Assembly: GCF_016862175.1 (NCBI RefSeq)
Contig: NZ_BOML01000041.1
Location: forward strand, 62,001 to 126,000
Source of the DNA: Paractinoplanes durhamensis
Lineage (GTDB): Bacteria > Actinomycetota > Actinomycetes > Mycobacteriales > Micromonosporaceae
DNA length: 64,000 nt
Direction of reading: 5' to 3'
The notes below the pieces were generated by a model, which had not been told where the DNA came from, searched no databases, and worked only from the letters and a program-made list of their open reading frames with translations. This document shows positions 42,356-51,021 of the stretch, one piece after another. The position numbers and the translations under genes are program-made. Numbering within the stretch: the first letter of the stretch is position 1; each line of letters starts with the position of its first letter.

Positions 42356-43639
42356 ATGGCCACCATCGAAGCAATCGTCGCCCGCGAGATTCTCGACTCC
42401 CGGGGCAACCCGACCGTCGAGGTCGAGGTCGGGCTGGACGACGGCACGGTCGGCCGCGCCGCGGTGCCCTCGGGCGCCTCCACCGGCGCGTTTGAGGCGC
42501 TCGAGCTGCGCGACGGCGACAAGGGACGTTACCTGGGCAAAGGCGTCGAGAAGGCTGTCGCCAACATCGAAGACAAGATCGCCGACGAGCTCGTCGGCTA
42601 CGAAGCCAGCGAGCAGCGTCTGATCGACCAGAAGATGCTCGACCTGGACGGCACCGCCGACAAGTCGGAGCTGGGCGCCAACGCGATCCTCGGCGTGTCG
42701 CTGGCGGTTGCCAAGGCCGCCGCGCTCTCCGCCGAGCTGCCCCTGTTCCGCTACCTCGGCGGCCCCAACGCGGCCCTGCTGCCGGTGCCGATGATGAACA
42801 TCCTGAACGGTGGTGCGCACGCCGACTCGAACGTCGACGTGCAGGAGTTCATGATCGCCCCGATCGGCGCGCCGACCTTCCGCGAGGCGCTGCGCACCGG
42901 CGCGGAGGTCTACCACGCGCTGAAGTCGGTGCTGAAGAAGAAGGGCCTGTCGACCGGCCTCGGCGACGAGGGCGGCTTCGCGCCGAGCCTGGCGGCCAAC
43001 GCCGCCGCGCTCGACCTGATCGGCGAGGCGGTCAAGGCGGCCGGCTTCACGCTGGGCACCGACATCGTGCTGGCCATGGACGTCGCGGCGACGGAGTTCT
43101 ACAAGGACGGCGCGTACGTCTTCGAGGGCTCGCCGAAGTCGACCGACGAGATGATCGCGTACTACGCGAAGCTCGCGGACGAGTACCCGATTGTGTCGAT
43201 CGAGGACCCGCTGGCCGAGGAGGACTGGGCCGGCTGGAGCGCGATGACCGCCCAGCTCGGCAACAAGATCCAGATCGTCGGCGACGACCTGTTCGTGACC
43301 AACCCGACCCGCATCGGCCGGGGCATCGCGGAGGACGCCGCCAACTCGGTCCTCGTGAAGGTCAACCAGATCGGCTCGCTGACCGAGACGCTGGACGCGG
43401 TCGACCTGGCCCACCGGGCCGGCTTCAAGACGATGATGTCGCACCGTTCGGGTGAGACCGAGGACACCACGATCGCCGACCTCGCGGTCGCGGTCGGCAG
43501 TGGCCAGATCAAGACCGGCGCCCCGGCCCGTTCGGACCGCGTCGCCAAGTACAACCAGCTCCTGCGCATCGAGGAGCAGCTGGAGAGCGCCGCCCGGTAC
43601 GCCGGTGCGGGCGCGTTCCCGCGTTACCGGACCGCGTAA
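42356..43639 (+). CDS. eno: Enolase
   Basis: A 427-aa glycolytic enolase, converting 2-phosphoglycerate to PEP. EAIVAREILDSRGNPTVEVE at the N-terminus, GDEGGFAPSL, the metal ligands in SIEDPLAEED and VGDDLFVTNP, and the catalytic lysine and histidine region KVNQIGSLTETL to MMSHRSGETEDT are all intact. The ATG at 42356 is the family start. It is followed by a hairpin and the divIC/ftsB-like gene, the usual actinobacterial order. Confidence 0.97.
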   Translation: MATIEAIVAREILDSRGNPTVEVEVGLDDGTVGRAAVPSGASTGAFEALELRDGDKGRYLGKGVEKAVANIEDKIADELVGYEASEQRLIDQKMLDLDGTADKSELGANAILGVSLAVAKAAALSAELPLFRYLGGPNAALLPVPMMNILNGGAHADSNVDVQEFMIAPIGAPTFREALRTGAEVYHALKSVLKKKGLSTGLGDEGGFAPSLAANAAALDLIGEAVKAAGFTLGTDIVLAMDVAATEFYKDGAYVFEGSPKSTDEMIAYYAKLADEYPIVSIEDPLAEEDWAGWSAMTAQLGNKIQIVGDDLFVTNPTRIGRGIAEDAANSVLVKVNQIGSLTETLDAVDLAHRAGFKTMMSHRSGETEDTTIADLAVAVGSGQIKTGAPARSDRVAKYNQLLRIEEQLESAARYAGAGAFPRYRTA

Positions 43640-43664
43640 CAGCCTGACCGAAGATCATGGAGTT

Positions 43665-43690
43665 GTGGCACTCTCAATGGGGAGTGCCAC
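43665..43690 (+). terminator. Hairpin between eno and the septum protein gene
   Basis: GTGGCACTC (43665-43673), an 8-base loop and GAGTGCCAC (43682-43690) form a perfect 9-bp stem 25 bases after the eno stop. It resembles a CIRCE (HrcA) element but has 8 rather than 9 central bases, so a terminator or attenuator role is the simpler reading. Confidence 0.5.
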
Positions 43691-43722
43691 GACTCGGCGG
43701 TCAACAGGGCGGGGGAGCAGGG

Positions 43723-44277
43723 GTGTCCACACAGCGACGCGCACCGAGCGGCCAGGGCCCGTCCCGCCGCCCCGGCTCGTCGCGGGTGCGCACGACCGGC
43801 ACGACCCGCGTGCAGACCCGCACGAGGGCGCGTCCCGCCGCCACCCGCCGCACCGTGAACGTGGGCTCCGGCCCGGCGAAACGCACGGCCGCACCCCGGC
43901 CGCGCGCGCTGACCGGCCGCGCGACCGTCCTGATCGTGGTGTTCGTCGCGCTGGCCTTGGCGTACACATATCCGCTCCGGGTCTATCTCGCCCAGAAATC
44001 GCAGATCGCCCAGCTCGAGGCCGAGCAGGCGAGTCAGCGCAAGCTGATCACAGCGAAGACCGAAGAGCTGGCCAAGTGGCGTGACCCGGAGTATTTGAAG
44101 GCCCGGGCCCGCGAGGAGTTCTTCTACGTGCTGCCGGGGGAGACCCCGCTGCTCGTCTACAACGATCCGGTGGCCGCCGCCAAGGAGGCCGGCAAGCCGG
44201 TCGCGACCACCCCCGACCGCTGGTACGACACGCTGTGGAACAGCGTCCAGGCCGCCGATGCGGAGTCTCAGAACTGA
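43723..44277 (+). CDS. FtsB/DivIC-like septum formation initiator
   Basis: A 184-aa bitopic membrane protein. A basic, Pro/Arg-rich cytoplasmic N-terminus of about 65 residues, one transmembrane segment (ATVLIVVFVALALAYTY), and a coiled coil (IAQLEAEQASQRKLITAKTE) followed by the DivIC box RDPEYLKARAREEFFYVLPGE. It should act with FtsL and FtsQ at the divisome. It starts at GTG 43723 with GGGGGAG 5 bases upstream. Confidence 0.88.
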   Translation: MSTQRRAPSGQGPSRRPGSSRVRTTGTTRVQTRTRARPAATRRTVNVGSGPAKRTAAPRPRALTGRATVLIVVFVALALAYTYPLRVYLAQKSQIAQLEAEQASQRKLITAKTEELAKWRDPEYLKARAREEFFYVLPGETPLLVYNDPVAAAKEAGKPVATTPDRWYDTLWNSVQAADAESQN

Positions 44278-44279
44278 CT

Positions 44280-44783
44280 ATGGTCCAGCCCTCCGAAGCC
44301 GACCTCGACATCGTGGCGGCTCAGCTCGGCCGCGCCCCCCGCGGCACCCGCGCGATCGCGCACCGCTGCCCCTGCGGCAACCCCGACGTGGTGGAGACCT
44401 CGCCGCGCCTGCCGGACGGCACGCCGTTCCCCACGCTCTTCTATCTGACCTGCCCGCATGCGACCGCCGCCTGCAGCCGACTGGAGTCGGCCGGCGTGAT
44501 GCGCGACATGCAGGAGCGGTTGTCGACCGATCCGGTGCTGGCCGAGCGGTACGAGAAGGCCGCCGAGGACTACGTGGCCCGGCGCAAGGCCATCGAGGAC
44601 GTGCCGGAGATCGCGAAGGTGGCGGCCGGCGGCATGCCCGACCGGGTCAAATGCCTGCACGTCCATCTCGGGCACGCGCTGGCGGCGGGCCGCGGCGTCA
44701 ATCCGTTCGGCGACGAGGTCCGCGATGCCGTCGAGCCGTGGTGGGTAGGCGGCCCGTGCGTCGGCAAGAAAGCGGACGAATAG
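44280..44783 (+). CDS. DUF501 family protein
   Basis: A 167-aa protein of DUF501, a family almost restricted to actinobacteria and regularly found between divIC and ppx. Conserved features are RCPCGNPDVVETSPRLPDGT, FPTLFYLTCPHA and the C-terminal RVKCLHVHLGHALA; the Cys and His residues could bind a metal. Function unknown. ATG 44280 lies two bases after the upstream stop. Confidence 0.88.
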   Translation: MVQPSEADLDIVAAQLGRAPRGTRAIAHRCPCGNPDVVETSPRLPDGTPFPTLFYLTCPHATAACSRLESAGVMRDMQERLSTDPVLAERYEKAAEDYVARRKAIEDVPEIAKVAAGGMPDRVKCLHVHLGHALAAGRGVNPFGDEVRDAVEPWWVGGPCVGKKADE

Positions 44784-45278
44784 GTGGAAATCCGGCGAGC
44801 GCGTACCGGTGACATCAGGGCCATTCGGGCTCTCGTCGACGCCTACACCGCCGATCGGCGCCTGCTCAGCAAGGCCACGGTCACCCTCTACGAGTCGGTG
44901 CAGGAGTTCTGGGTCGCGGTCGACGAGCAGGAACGCGTCGTCGGGTGCGGCGCCCTGCACGTGATGTGGGAGGACCTGGCCGAGATCCGTACGGTAGCGG
45001 TCGATCCTTCGGCCCGCGGCCGCAAGATCGGCCACCAGATCGTGTCCCGCCTGCTCGATGTCGCGAAGGATCTGGGCGTCGCCCGGGTCTTCTGCCTGAC
45101 GTTCGAGACCAAGTTCTTCGGTTCGTTCGGGTTCACCGAGATCGACGGCGCGCCCGTGCCGCACGCCGTGTATGAGCAGCTCCTGCGCTCGTACGATGAG
45201 GGCGTCGCCGAATTCCTCGACCTCGAGCGGGTCAAACCCAACACCCTGGGGAACACGAGAATGCTGCTGCACCTGTGA
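44784..45278 (+). CDS. GNAT N-acetyltransferase (amino-acid N-acetyltransferase-like)
   Basis: A 164-aa GNAT protein resembling the short actinobacterial N-acetylglutamate synthases. The acetyl-CoA loop is VDPSARGRKIGHQIVSRLLD, and the substrate side includes GCGALHVMWEDLAEIRT and TFETKFFGSFGF. It could acetylate glutamate in arginine biosynthesis. It starts at GTG 44784, immediately after the DUF501 stop. Confidence 0.82.
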   Translation: MEIRRARTGDIRAIRALVDAYTADRRLLSKATVTLYESVQEFWVAVDEQERVVGCGALHVMWEDLAEIRTVAVDPSARGRKIGHQIVSRLLDVAKDLGVARVFCLTFETKFFGSFGFTEIDGAPVPHAVYEQLLRSYDEGVAEFLDLERVKPNTLGNTRMLLHL

Positions 45279-45286
45279 GGGTCCCG

Positions 45287-46195
45287 GTGAACCGAGTAGC
45301 GGCGATCGACTGCGGGACGAACTCGATCCGGCTGCTCATCGCCGACGTCACGGACGGTGAGATCATCGACGTGTCCCGGCGGATGGAGATCGTCCGGCTC
45401 GGCGAGGGCGTCGACCGCACCGGCCGGCTCGCCGACGCGGCGCTGGCGCGCACGAAAAAAGCCTTGCAGGGGTACGCCTCGGAAATCGCGGAACTGGCCA
45501 TCGACCGGGTCCGGATGTGCGCGACGTCGGCCTCGCGCGACGCCTCCAACGCCGCCGACTTCCGCGACATGGTGCGCGGCGTCCTCGGCGTCGACCCCGA
45601 GGTGATCACCGGCGACGAGGAGGCGCGACTCTCGTTCACCGGCGCGGTCGCCGGCCTGAACGCCCAGCCCCCGTTCCTGATCGTCGACATCGGCGGCGGC
45701 TCGACCGAGTTCGTGACCGGCACCGACGGCGTCGAGCAGGCGATCTCGATGGACATCGGCTGCGTCCGGATGACCGAGCGGCACCTGCACTCCGACCCGC
45801 CCACGGCGGCCGAGATCGACGCCGCCACCCGGGACATCACCGAGGCGGTGGATCGAGCGCTCGCGGCCGTCCCCGGCCGGTCCGCGTCCACCCTGGTCGG
45901 CCTGGCCGGCACGGTCACCACGATGGCGGCCCTGGCGCAGGGCCTGCCCGAGTACGACGCGACCCGGATCCACCACGCCCGGGTGAGTCGCGAGGCGATC
46001 GCCAAGGTGGCCGACGAGTTGCTGGCCATGACCACCGCCGAGCGCCTGGCCCTGCCGGTGATGCACCCCGGCCGCGCGGACGTGGTCGGCGGCGGCGCCC
46101 TCATCCTGAAGATCATCATGGAGCGCTCCGGCCAGGACGCCGTGGTCGCTTCGGAGCACGACATCCTCGACGGCATCGCGTTCTCGATCGCGTAA
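45287..46195 (+). CDS. ppx: Exopolyphosphatase (Ppx/GppA family)
   Basis: A 302-aa actin-like ATPase-fold phosphatase acting on polyphosphate or pppGpp. The phosphate-1 loop is AIDCGTNSIRLL, phosphate-2 is VDIGGGSTEF, and GLAGTVTTMAAL is the adenosine-side loop. It has the short single-domain length usual in actinobacteria. GTG 45287 is preferred, with GAGGG 5 bases upstream; GTG 45275, overlapping the previous stop, would add four residues. Confidence 0.9.
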   Translation: MNRVAAIDCGTNSIRLLIADVTDGEIIDVSRRMEIVRLGEGVDRTGRLADAALARTKKALQGYASEIAELAIDRVRMCATSASRDASNAADFRDMVRGVLGVDPEVITGDEEARLSFTGAVAGLNAQPPFLIVDIGGGSTEFVTGTDGVEQAISMDIGCVRMTERHLHSDPPTAAEIDAATRDITEAVDRALAAVPGRSASTLVGLAGTVTTMAALAQGLPEYDATRIHHARVSREAIAKVADELLAMTTAERLALPVMHPGRADVVGGGALILKIIMERSGQDAVVASEHDILDGIAFSIA

Positions 46196-46229
46196 AAGCT
46201 CGGCCGGAAAACCACCGTCTATTACCGAC

Positions 46230-46259
46230 TTGACGGTACTTCGCAATGCGCACTACTGT
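46230..46259 (+). promoter_or_regulatory. Promoter for a leaderless PadR mRNA
   Basis: TTGACG (46230-46235), an 18-base spacer and TACTGT (46254-46259). The first transcribed base would fall at about 46266-46267, on the GTG start of the PadR gene, which has no Shine-Dalgarno. Confidence 0.6.
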
Positions 46260-46266
46260 GCGGCGC

Positions 46267-46596
46267 GTGGATACCACCCAGCTCCTCAAGGGCGTGCTGG
46301 ATCTCGCGGTGCTGGCCGCCCTCCGCGACGAGGACGGCTACGGCTACGACATCCTGCGCCGACTGCGCGCGGCCGGCCTGGAGGAGGTCGGCGACGCCTC
46401 GGTCTACGGCACGCTGCGGCGCCTCTTCAACGGCGGCCTCCTGAACACCTACGTGGTGCCCAGCGACGAGGGCCCGCACCGGAAGTATTACGGCCTCAAT
46501 CCGGCCGGCCGGGCCGAGTTGCAGCGATCCGGCAAGATCTGGCACGGGTTCTCCTCCACCATGGACGATCTGCTGCGCGAGCGGGGAGCGGCATGA
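46267..46596 (+). CDS. PadR-family transcriptional regulator
   Basis: A 109-aa winged-helix PadR protein with TTQLLKGVLDLAVLAAL, DGYGYDILRRL and the wing region VYGTLRRLFNGGLL. GTG 46267 is chosen because a promoter places the transcript start on it, giving a leaderless message; ATG 46246 would add seven residues but lies within the promoter. It is coupled by a 4-bp overlap to a HAAS-type membrane protein, the standard pairing, and probably autoregulates. Confidence 0.87.
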   Translation: MDTTQLLKGVLDLAVLAALRDEDGYGYDILRRLRAAGLEEVGDASVYGTLRRLFNGGLLNTYVVPSDEGPHRKYYGLNPAGRAELQRSGKIWHGFSSTMDDLLRERGAA

Positions 46597-47573
46597 ACAC
46601 GACGGCACAGGACGAAATACGCGACTACGTCGAGGCGGTCCGGCAGGCCCTGGCGGGCCTTTCCGCCGAGACCCGCGAGGAGTTGCTCGAGGACCTTCCG
46701 GAACACCTGGCGGAGGTCCGGGCCGAGGGTTCCGGCACGCTGCGTGACCGATTGGGTTCCCCCGAGGCGTACGCCGCTGAGCTGCGCGCCACCGCCGGCC
46801 TGGTCGGCGACTTCCCGGAGCCGCCGGAGCCGCGCTTCCCGCATCTGATCGAGGCGCGCGACAACGCGCTGCACGTGTTGCGCCAGGTCGACGTCCGGGT
46901 CGGCCCGGTGATCGGCTACGCGAAGGCCAGCGACTTCCTGGTGCTGCTGCGCCCCGCTTGGTGGGTGCTGCGCGGCTACCTGGCCGCGATGGCGATCGCG
47001 TTCCTGCTCGCTTCCAACCACGGCGACATGGGCCTGCTGCCCCGCATCGGCGACAGCGACCTGGTCGCCCTGGTCCTGCTGACCGGCTCGGTGATCGTCT
47101 CGCTCGCCCTGGCCCGCCGCAGCCAGGCCCTGTCCCGCCTGCCGCGCTGGGCCCTGCGCGCCGGCACCGCATTCCTGATCATCTTCGCGGTGGCCGGTTT
47201 CGCCGGCGCCGACAGCGACACCCGCAACGTCCCCTACAGCGAGACGAACTACGACTACAACAACGGCGGAAACCCTTACAGCAACGTCCAGGACGTGTAC
47301 GTCTACGACAGCCAGGGCCAGCTGGTGGTCGGCGCCCGCCTGTACGACCAGGAGGGCAACCCGATCCAGCTGGGCAACAACTACTGCACCGACTCGACCG
47401 GCGCGTCGGCGCGCTCCCGCACCCTGGGCTACCCGTACTGCCCGGGGGACGCACCCTTCGGCACCGGGGAATCGGCTCCGTCCACATCAGCCTCGGCTCC
47501 GGCGTCGGCCCCGGCGTCGGCCCCGGCTTCAGTGCCGGCTTCGGCCCCGGTTTCGCCGAGTCCGCCCCGCTAG
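46593..47573 (+). CDS. HAAS/DUF1700-type membrane protein paired with PadR
   Basis: A 326-aa protein. An N-terminal HAAS-like helical region (EIRDYVEAVRQALAGL, EELLEDLPEHLAEV, then a LGSPEAYAAELRA motif) is followed by about three transmembrane helices (residues 130-210), then an extracytoplasmic domain rich in Asn and Tyr, and a low-complexity Ala-Pro-Ser tail with repeated PASA units. It probably signals envelope state to the PadR partner. The ATG at 46593 overlaps the PadR stop, with GGGGAG upstream. Confidence 0.82.
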   Translation: MNTTAQDEIRDYVEAVRQALAGLSAETREELLEDLPEHLAEVRAEGSGTLRDRLGSPEAYAAELRATAGLVGDFPEPPEPRFPHLIEARDNALHVLRQVDVRVGPVIGYAKASDFLVLLRPAWWVLRGYLAAMAIAFLLASNHGDMGLLPRIGDSDLVALVLLTGSVIVSLALARRSQALSRLPRWALRAGTAFLIIFAVAGFAGADSDTRNVPYSETNYDYNNGGNPYSNVQDVYVYDSQGQLVVGARLYDQEGNPIQLGNNYCTDSTGASARSRTLGYPYCPGDAPFGTGESAPSTSASAPASAPASAPASVPASAPVSPSPPR

Positions 47574-47580
47574 CCCGTCG

Positions 47581-48810
47581 ATGCTGCGCAAACGTGCCGC
47601 TGGGCCCGATCTGACCGCTGCGGAAGAGGCGCTTCCCGGGATCGGCGAGGTGCGCTGGAGCGAGTTGCGCGCCGGTCTGCGATCGGCCGAGGTTCCCCGT
47701 CTACTGGCAGCGCTCGCGTCGATGCCGGACGACGGGGACTTCTCGTCGGTCCATGACGAGCTCTACGCGAGCCTCGCCCCGAACGGCCTGCTGCTTCAGG
47801 TCACCCCGTTCGCCATCCCGTTTCTGCTGCGGATCGCGCGGAACTCGGCCCGGCGAAACGCGGCGTTCGTGGCCCAGTTGATCCTCGAGACCATCGCGTA
47901 CGGCGACCCGCACGCCGACGAGCTGGCGGCGGGCAATGCGCGCCTGTTCGAGGCCGTCAGCGCGGAACTCACCGAGGCCGTGGAGTTTCTCCATCGGCAG
48001 GCGGCCTCGGCCGCACCGCGGTTCCGGGCGCAGGCGATCGCGCTGCTGGCGCCGATCGACGGGCGCTCGCCGCGCTACCGCCGGCTGCTCGCCGCCGTCG
48101 CCCCCGCGGAGGATCCGATGATCCTCGAAGCGGTCCGGGACGCGGAGGAGTATCTGGCCGACGTGCACAGTGGACTGCGGCCACCGCTGCCGCCCGCGAA
48201 CCGCGAGCCCGGCGGAGATCGGGAGCAGGCCGTCGAGGCGCTGGCGCGGGCGACCGATCGGGAGGCCGCGCGGTGGGCCGCCGCCGACCTGGCCCGGCTC
48301 GCGGTCGACGATGCGGTCGCGGTGTCACCCGGCGCCGAACACGTGGTCGCGGACGTCCGGCGGCTGGTCGAGGACGGGTGCCGGTGGCGCGCGGACGCCT
48401 TCTACGTGCTGATCTGGGCGCTCGACCACGCGTACGTCTGGCGGGCCAAGCGGGCGGAGATCCGCACCTACCGCGGGCAGTACGACGCGAGCATCGCGGC
48501 CGAGGAGACGGTCGAGCGGGCGTTGGAGGGCTTCGACCGTACGGTCCGGGAAATGCTCGTCGACCTTGACCCGGAGACGCGTTCGATGGCGTGCCTGCTG
48601 CTGGCCCGGATCTCCGGTGAGCCGGCCGCGGACCGCGAACTCGTGCTGCTGGTGCACGACGCCGAGACAAACGCGCTGGTCCGGGCCTGCGCGGCGGAGG
48701 CGCTGCGGCGGCTCGAGGACGGCGCCGCGCCGGGGTTGCATGAGCGGTATCTGCGGCCGCGGGCCGCCCTGCCGGTCGATGAGCGCTGGTGGCCCGCCGA
48801 GCAGTACTGA
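47581..48810 (+). CDS. HEAT-repeat-like protein of unknown function
   Basis: A 409-aa all-helical protein with repeated paired helices ending in segments such as VRACAAEALRRLED and RFRAQAIALLAPID, suggesting a HEAT or armadillo solenoid. There are no membrane segments, signal or catalytic motifs. It starts 7 bases after the previous stop but reads as an independent protein. A binding scaffold is likely; its partner is unknown. Confidence 0.72.
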   Translation: MLRKRAAGPDLTAAEEALPGIGEVRWSELRAGLRSAEVPRLLAALASMPDDGDFSSVHDELYASLAPNGLLLQVTPFAIPFLLRIARNSARRNAAFVAQLILETIAYGDPHADELAAGNARLFEAVSAELTEAVEFLHRQAASAAPRFRAQAIALLAPIDGRSPRYRRLLAAVAPAEDPMILEAVRDAEEYLADVHSGLRPPLPPANREPGGDREQAVEALARATDREAARWAAADLARLAVDDAVAVSPGAEHVVADVRRLVEDGCRWRADAFYVLIWALDHAYVWRAKRAEIRTYRGQYDASIAAEETVERALEGFDRTVREMLVDLDPETRSMACLLLARISGEPAADRELVLLVHDAETNALVRACAAEALRRLEDGAAPGLHERYLRPRAALPVDERWWPAEQY

Positions 48811-48813
48811 CGA

Positions 48814-49455
48814 TCACGGTGCGCCGAGCAACGCCTCCGAGCCGACCGGGCGGAAACCCGCCGCGTGGAAGGACCGCACGGCCCGGGCGTTTCCCGGCGC
48901 CTGCTGCGACCAGATCATCTCGCCCGCCGGAATCAGATGCCGGGAAGCCACCGCGAGCGCCCGGCCGAGGCCGTGGTGGCGCTCACCCGGATCCACCTCG
49001 ATCGCCATCTCCCAGCGACCGGCCACGCCGCGCCCGATGACCACCACGCCGCCGTCCGCCTGCCAGACGCGAACATCGTCGCGACGCGTCCGCGCCCGCG
49101 TCGCTCGCGGATGGTCGGCGTCGGTGATCTCCTTGAGCGCGACCGGCGGTTCGCCGGGCAGGGCGGACGCGACGGTGAGCAGGTCGATGGTCTCGGTATG
49201 CCGCCCGGTGCGATCCAGCAAGGCGGTGAGAAAACGCGCATTCATCGGCGCCGCAAGCGGATCGGTGTCGACCTCGGCGAGGACGCCCCGAATCCACACC
49301 GGGTCCTCATCGAGAAAGACCACCGAATGCGCGGTGAATGCCATGACTCCCGCATCCCGCGCGTTGTGCTGCGGCACGATGGTGACCCCGCCGTCGTCCG
49401 GCGGGAACCGCCCTTCGGCCGCCGCTTCCAGAATCCCCGCCAGCGTTTGTCCCAT
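48814..49455 (-). CDS. GNAT-family N-acetyltransferase
   Basis: A 213-aa protein whose C-terminal half is a GNAT domain: WEMAIEVDPGERHHGLGRALA is the acetyl-CoA loop and NARAVRSFHAAGFRPVG the C-terminal motif. The N-terminal half resembles a second, degenerate GNAT-like lobe. The substrate is unknown. The start is ATG 49455 (MGQTLAGILEAAAEG). Convergent with the HEAT-like gene, 3 bases between the stops. Confidence 0.78.
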   Translation of the reverse strand: MGQTLAGILEAAAEGRFPPDDGGVTIVPQHNARDAGVMAFTAHSVVFLDEDPVWIRGVLAEVDTDPLAAPMNARFLTALLDRTGRHTETIDLLTVASALPGEPPVALKEITDADHPRATRARTRRDDVRVWQADGGVVVIGRGVAGRWEMAIEVDPGERHHGLGRALAVASRHLIPAGEMIWSQQAPGNARAVRSFHAAGFRPVGSEALLGAP

Positions 49456-49462
49456 CCGTCCA

Positions 49463-49654
49463 TTAGATCTCGCGGTCGGCTGTGCGGTCGCTGAGAGCCT
49501 CCCGAAGGTCATCGGGAAACAGCAGGAGCACGATGGCCTCGCGGTCGGCCCGGTAGCGCACGTCCCGCACGTCGAGCAGCAACTCACCAAGATCAACGCG
49601 AAGGTCAGCCTCCGGATGCCCCAACAGCATCTGCATCAGCTCAAGCCGGTCCAC
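49463..49654 (-). CDS. Small hypothetical protein
   Basis: A possible 63-aa protein starting at GTG 49654, with GGGGG 5 bases upstream, that overlaps the 3' end of the upstream small gene by 14 bp. It is leucine- and aspartate-rich (LRVDLGELLLDVRDVRY) and ends 7 bases before the GNAT start. No family recognised; codon use is compatible with coding, but support is weak. Confidence 0.4.
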   Translation of the reverse strand: MDRLELMQMLLGHPEADLRVDLGELLLDVRDVRYRADREAIVLLLFPDDLREALSDRTADREI

Positions 49655-49820
49655 GGCCACCCCCGGCAACGATCGACCCGGCGGCAGAGGTGCTGACGCA
49701 ACATCCGCACCGCAATGTGTCTCCGCATAACGAACACCACCGACTCTTGACCCGAAAGCTCAAGAGCCCGGCCAGAAATCCCACAATCATGGCCGAAGAA
49801 ACCGCCACCACCAATGCCAT
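49641..49820 (-). CDS. Small membrane protein with zinc-ribbon-like cysteines, TTA-containing
   Basis: A 59-aa protein: one N-terminal transmembrane helix (ALVVAVSSAMIVGFLAGLL) then FRVKSRWCSLCGDTLRCGCC, a CxxC...CxCC cysteine cluster resembling small actinomycete membrane zinc-ribbon proteins. Codon 31 is TTA (49730-49728). It is divergent from the XRE-DUF5753 regulator, with 161 bases between the starts, and I see no other gene in that interval. Confidence 0.55.
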   Translation of the reverse strand: MALVVAVSSAMIVGFLAGLLSFRVKSRWCSLCGDTLRCGCCVSTSAAGSIVAGGGRGPA

Positions 49821-49981
49821 TCTTCCGTCCTCCACAGGCTGCAAATTGGGCCTTCACAGTCTGCTGAGGACACCGATAGGCTCGAAACCCCAGGTGGACT
49901 TTCCTGATGTGGCCGTGCGACGAATCGCGTTCATGTGTGAGTCGTGTGGCAATTGATCATGCTTTTGTGCGGGGGTGTGGA

Positions 49982-50791
49982 ATGCCGGATGATCAGTTGA
50001 CTCCGTCGACGTTCTTGCTCGGCGAGTTGCGCCGGGCGCGCACCGCCGCGGGCCTAAGTCAGGAGGAATTCGGCAAGGCGATCAACTATTCAGCCTCGCT
50101 GGTCAGCGCCGTCGAGAACGGCCAGCGCCCGCCCGCCGGCGACTACCTGGCGGCGGTCGACTCCGCGCTCGACACCGGCGGCCTGTTCGAGCGTCTGTCC
50201 CAGGGCTTGGCCGGGTTCGGCCAGACGCCGGTGTGGTTCCGGGATTGGCTGATCATCGAACGCGAGGCGACGCTGATCCGCTGGTTCGAGCCATTGGTCG
50301 TGCCGGGCCTTCTGCAGACGAAGGCCTATGCCCACGCGATCATTGCCGGCTCCGGCGTGGTTGACGCCGTAGATGTGGATCAGTGGGTCACGACGCGGCT
50401 GGAGCGGCAAGATCTCCTGTCTGCGCCGAAGCCGCCCACCCTGATTGCGATCATCGACGAAGGCGTGCTGCGACGGTGCGTGGGCTCGCGGGCGATCATG
50501 GCTGAGCAATGCGAATTCCTCCTCGAATCCGCGGCGCAGTCCCATATCCAGATCCACATGATCCCGTCGTCCGCGGGTGCGCATGCCGGCCTTGCCGGCG
50601 CCTTCACCCTGGCCAAGGCGCGGGACTTCGAAGCCGCTCATCTGGACGGTCAGCTCGATGCGCAAATCACTGGTCATCGCGACGAAATTGATAGACTCAG
50701 CCGGACGTGGGAGCAGATCCGCGGGGAGTCCTTGCCCAAGGGGTTGTCTCTCCGCCTGATCGAGGACGTGGCAAAGACATGGCAGATCTGA
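49982..50791 (+). CDS. XRE-family regulator with DUF5753 domain
   Basis: A 269-aa protein with an N-terminal helix-turn-helix (RRARTAAGLSQEEFGKAINYSASLVSAVENGQR) and a C-terminal DUF5753 domain (FEPLVVPGLLQTKAYA, RLERQDLL, HIQIHMIPSSAGAHAGLAG). In actinomycetes such regulators are found next to DUF397 proteins, as here, and several influence development or antibiotic production (the WhiJ group). The start is ATG 49982. Its 3' end overlaps the first DUF397 gene by 13 bp. Confidence 0.92.
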   Translation: MPDDQLTPSTFLLGELRRARTAAGLSQEEFGKAINYSASLVSAVENGQRPPAGDYLAAVDSALDTGGLFERLSQGLAGFGQTPVWFRDWLIIEREATLIRWFEPLVVPGLLQTKAYAHAIIAGSGVVDAVDVDQWVTTRLERQDLLSAPKPPTLIAIIDEGVLRRCVGSRAIMAEQCEFLLESAAQSHIQIHMIPSSAGAHAGLAGAFTLAKARDFEAAHLDGQLDAQITGHRDEIDRLSRTWEQIRGESLPKGLSLRLIEDVAKTWQI

Positions 50792-50988
50792 GCGGCGCCG
50801 TCTGGCGCAAGTCGACCCGCAGCGGCAACGGCGGAAACTCATGCGTCGAGGTGGCCAAGAACCTCCCCGGCATCATCGGGATGCGTGACAGCAAGGATCG
50901 GCCCGGACCAGCCCTGACCTTCGAGCCAGAGACTTGGCGGGCGTTCGTCGACGGCATCAAGGCTGGCGGGCTCGGCCTGCCCCGCTGA
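50779..50988 (+). CDS. DUF397 protein, first tandem copy
   Basis: A 69-aa DUF397 protein (MADLSGAVWRKSTRS, NSCVEVAKNLPG, VRDSKDRPGP-type strand). It is the usual small partner of XRE-DUF5753 regulators and may bind or inhibit them. The start lies inside the regulator's last codons. A near-copy follows 33 bases after its stop. Confidence 0.9.
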   Translation: MADLSGAVWRKSTRSGNGGNSCVEVAKNLPGIIGMRDSKDRPGPALTFEPETWRAFVDGIKAGGLGLPR

Positions 50989-51021
50989 TCATCGTTTCCT
51001 CGATCAAGAAGTGGCGGAGTC

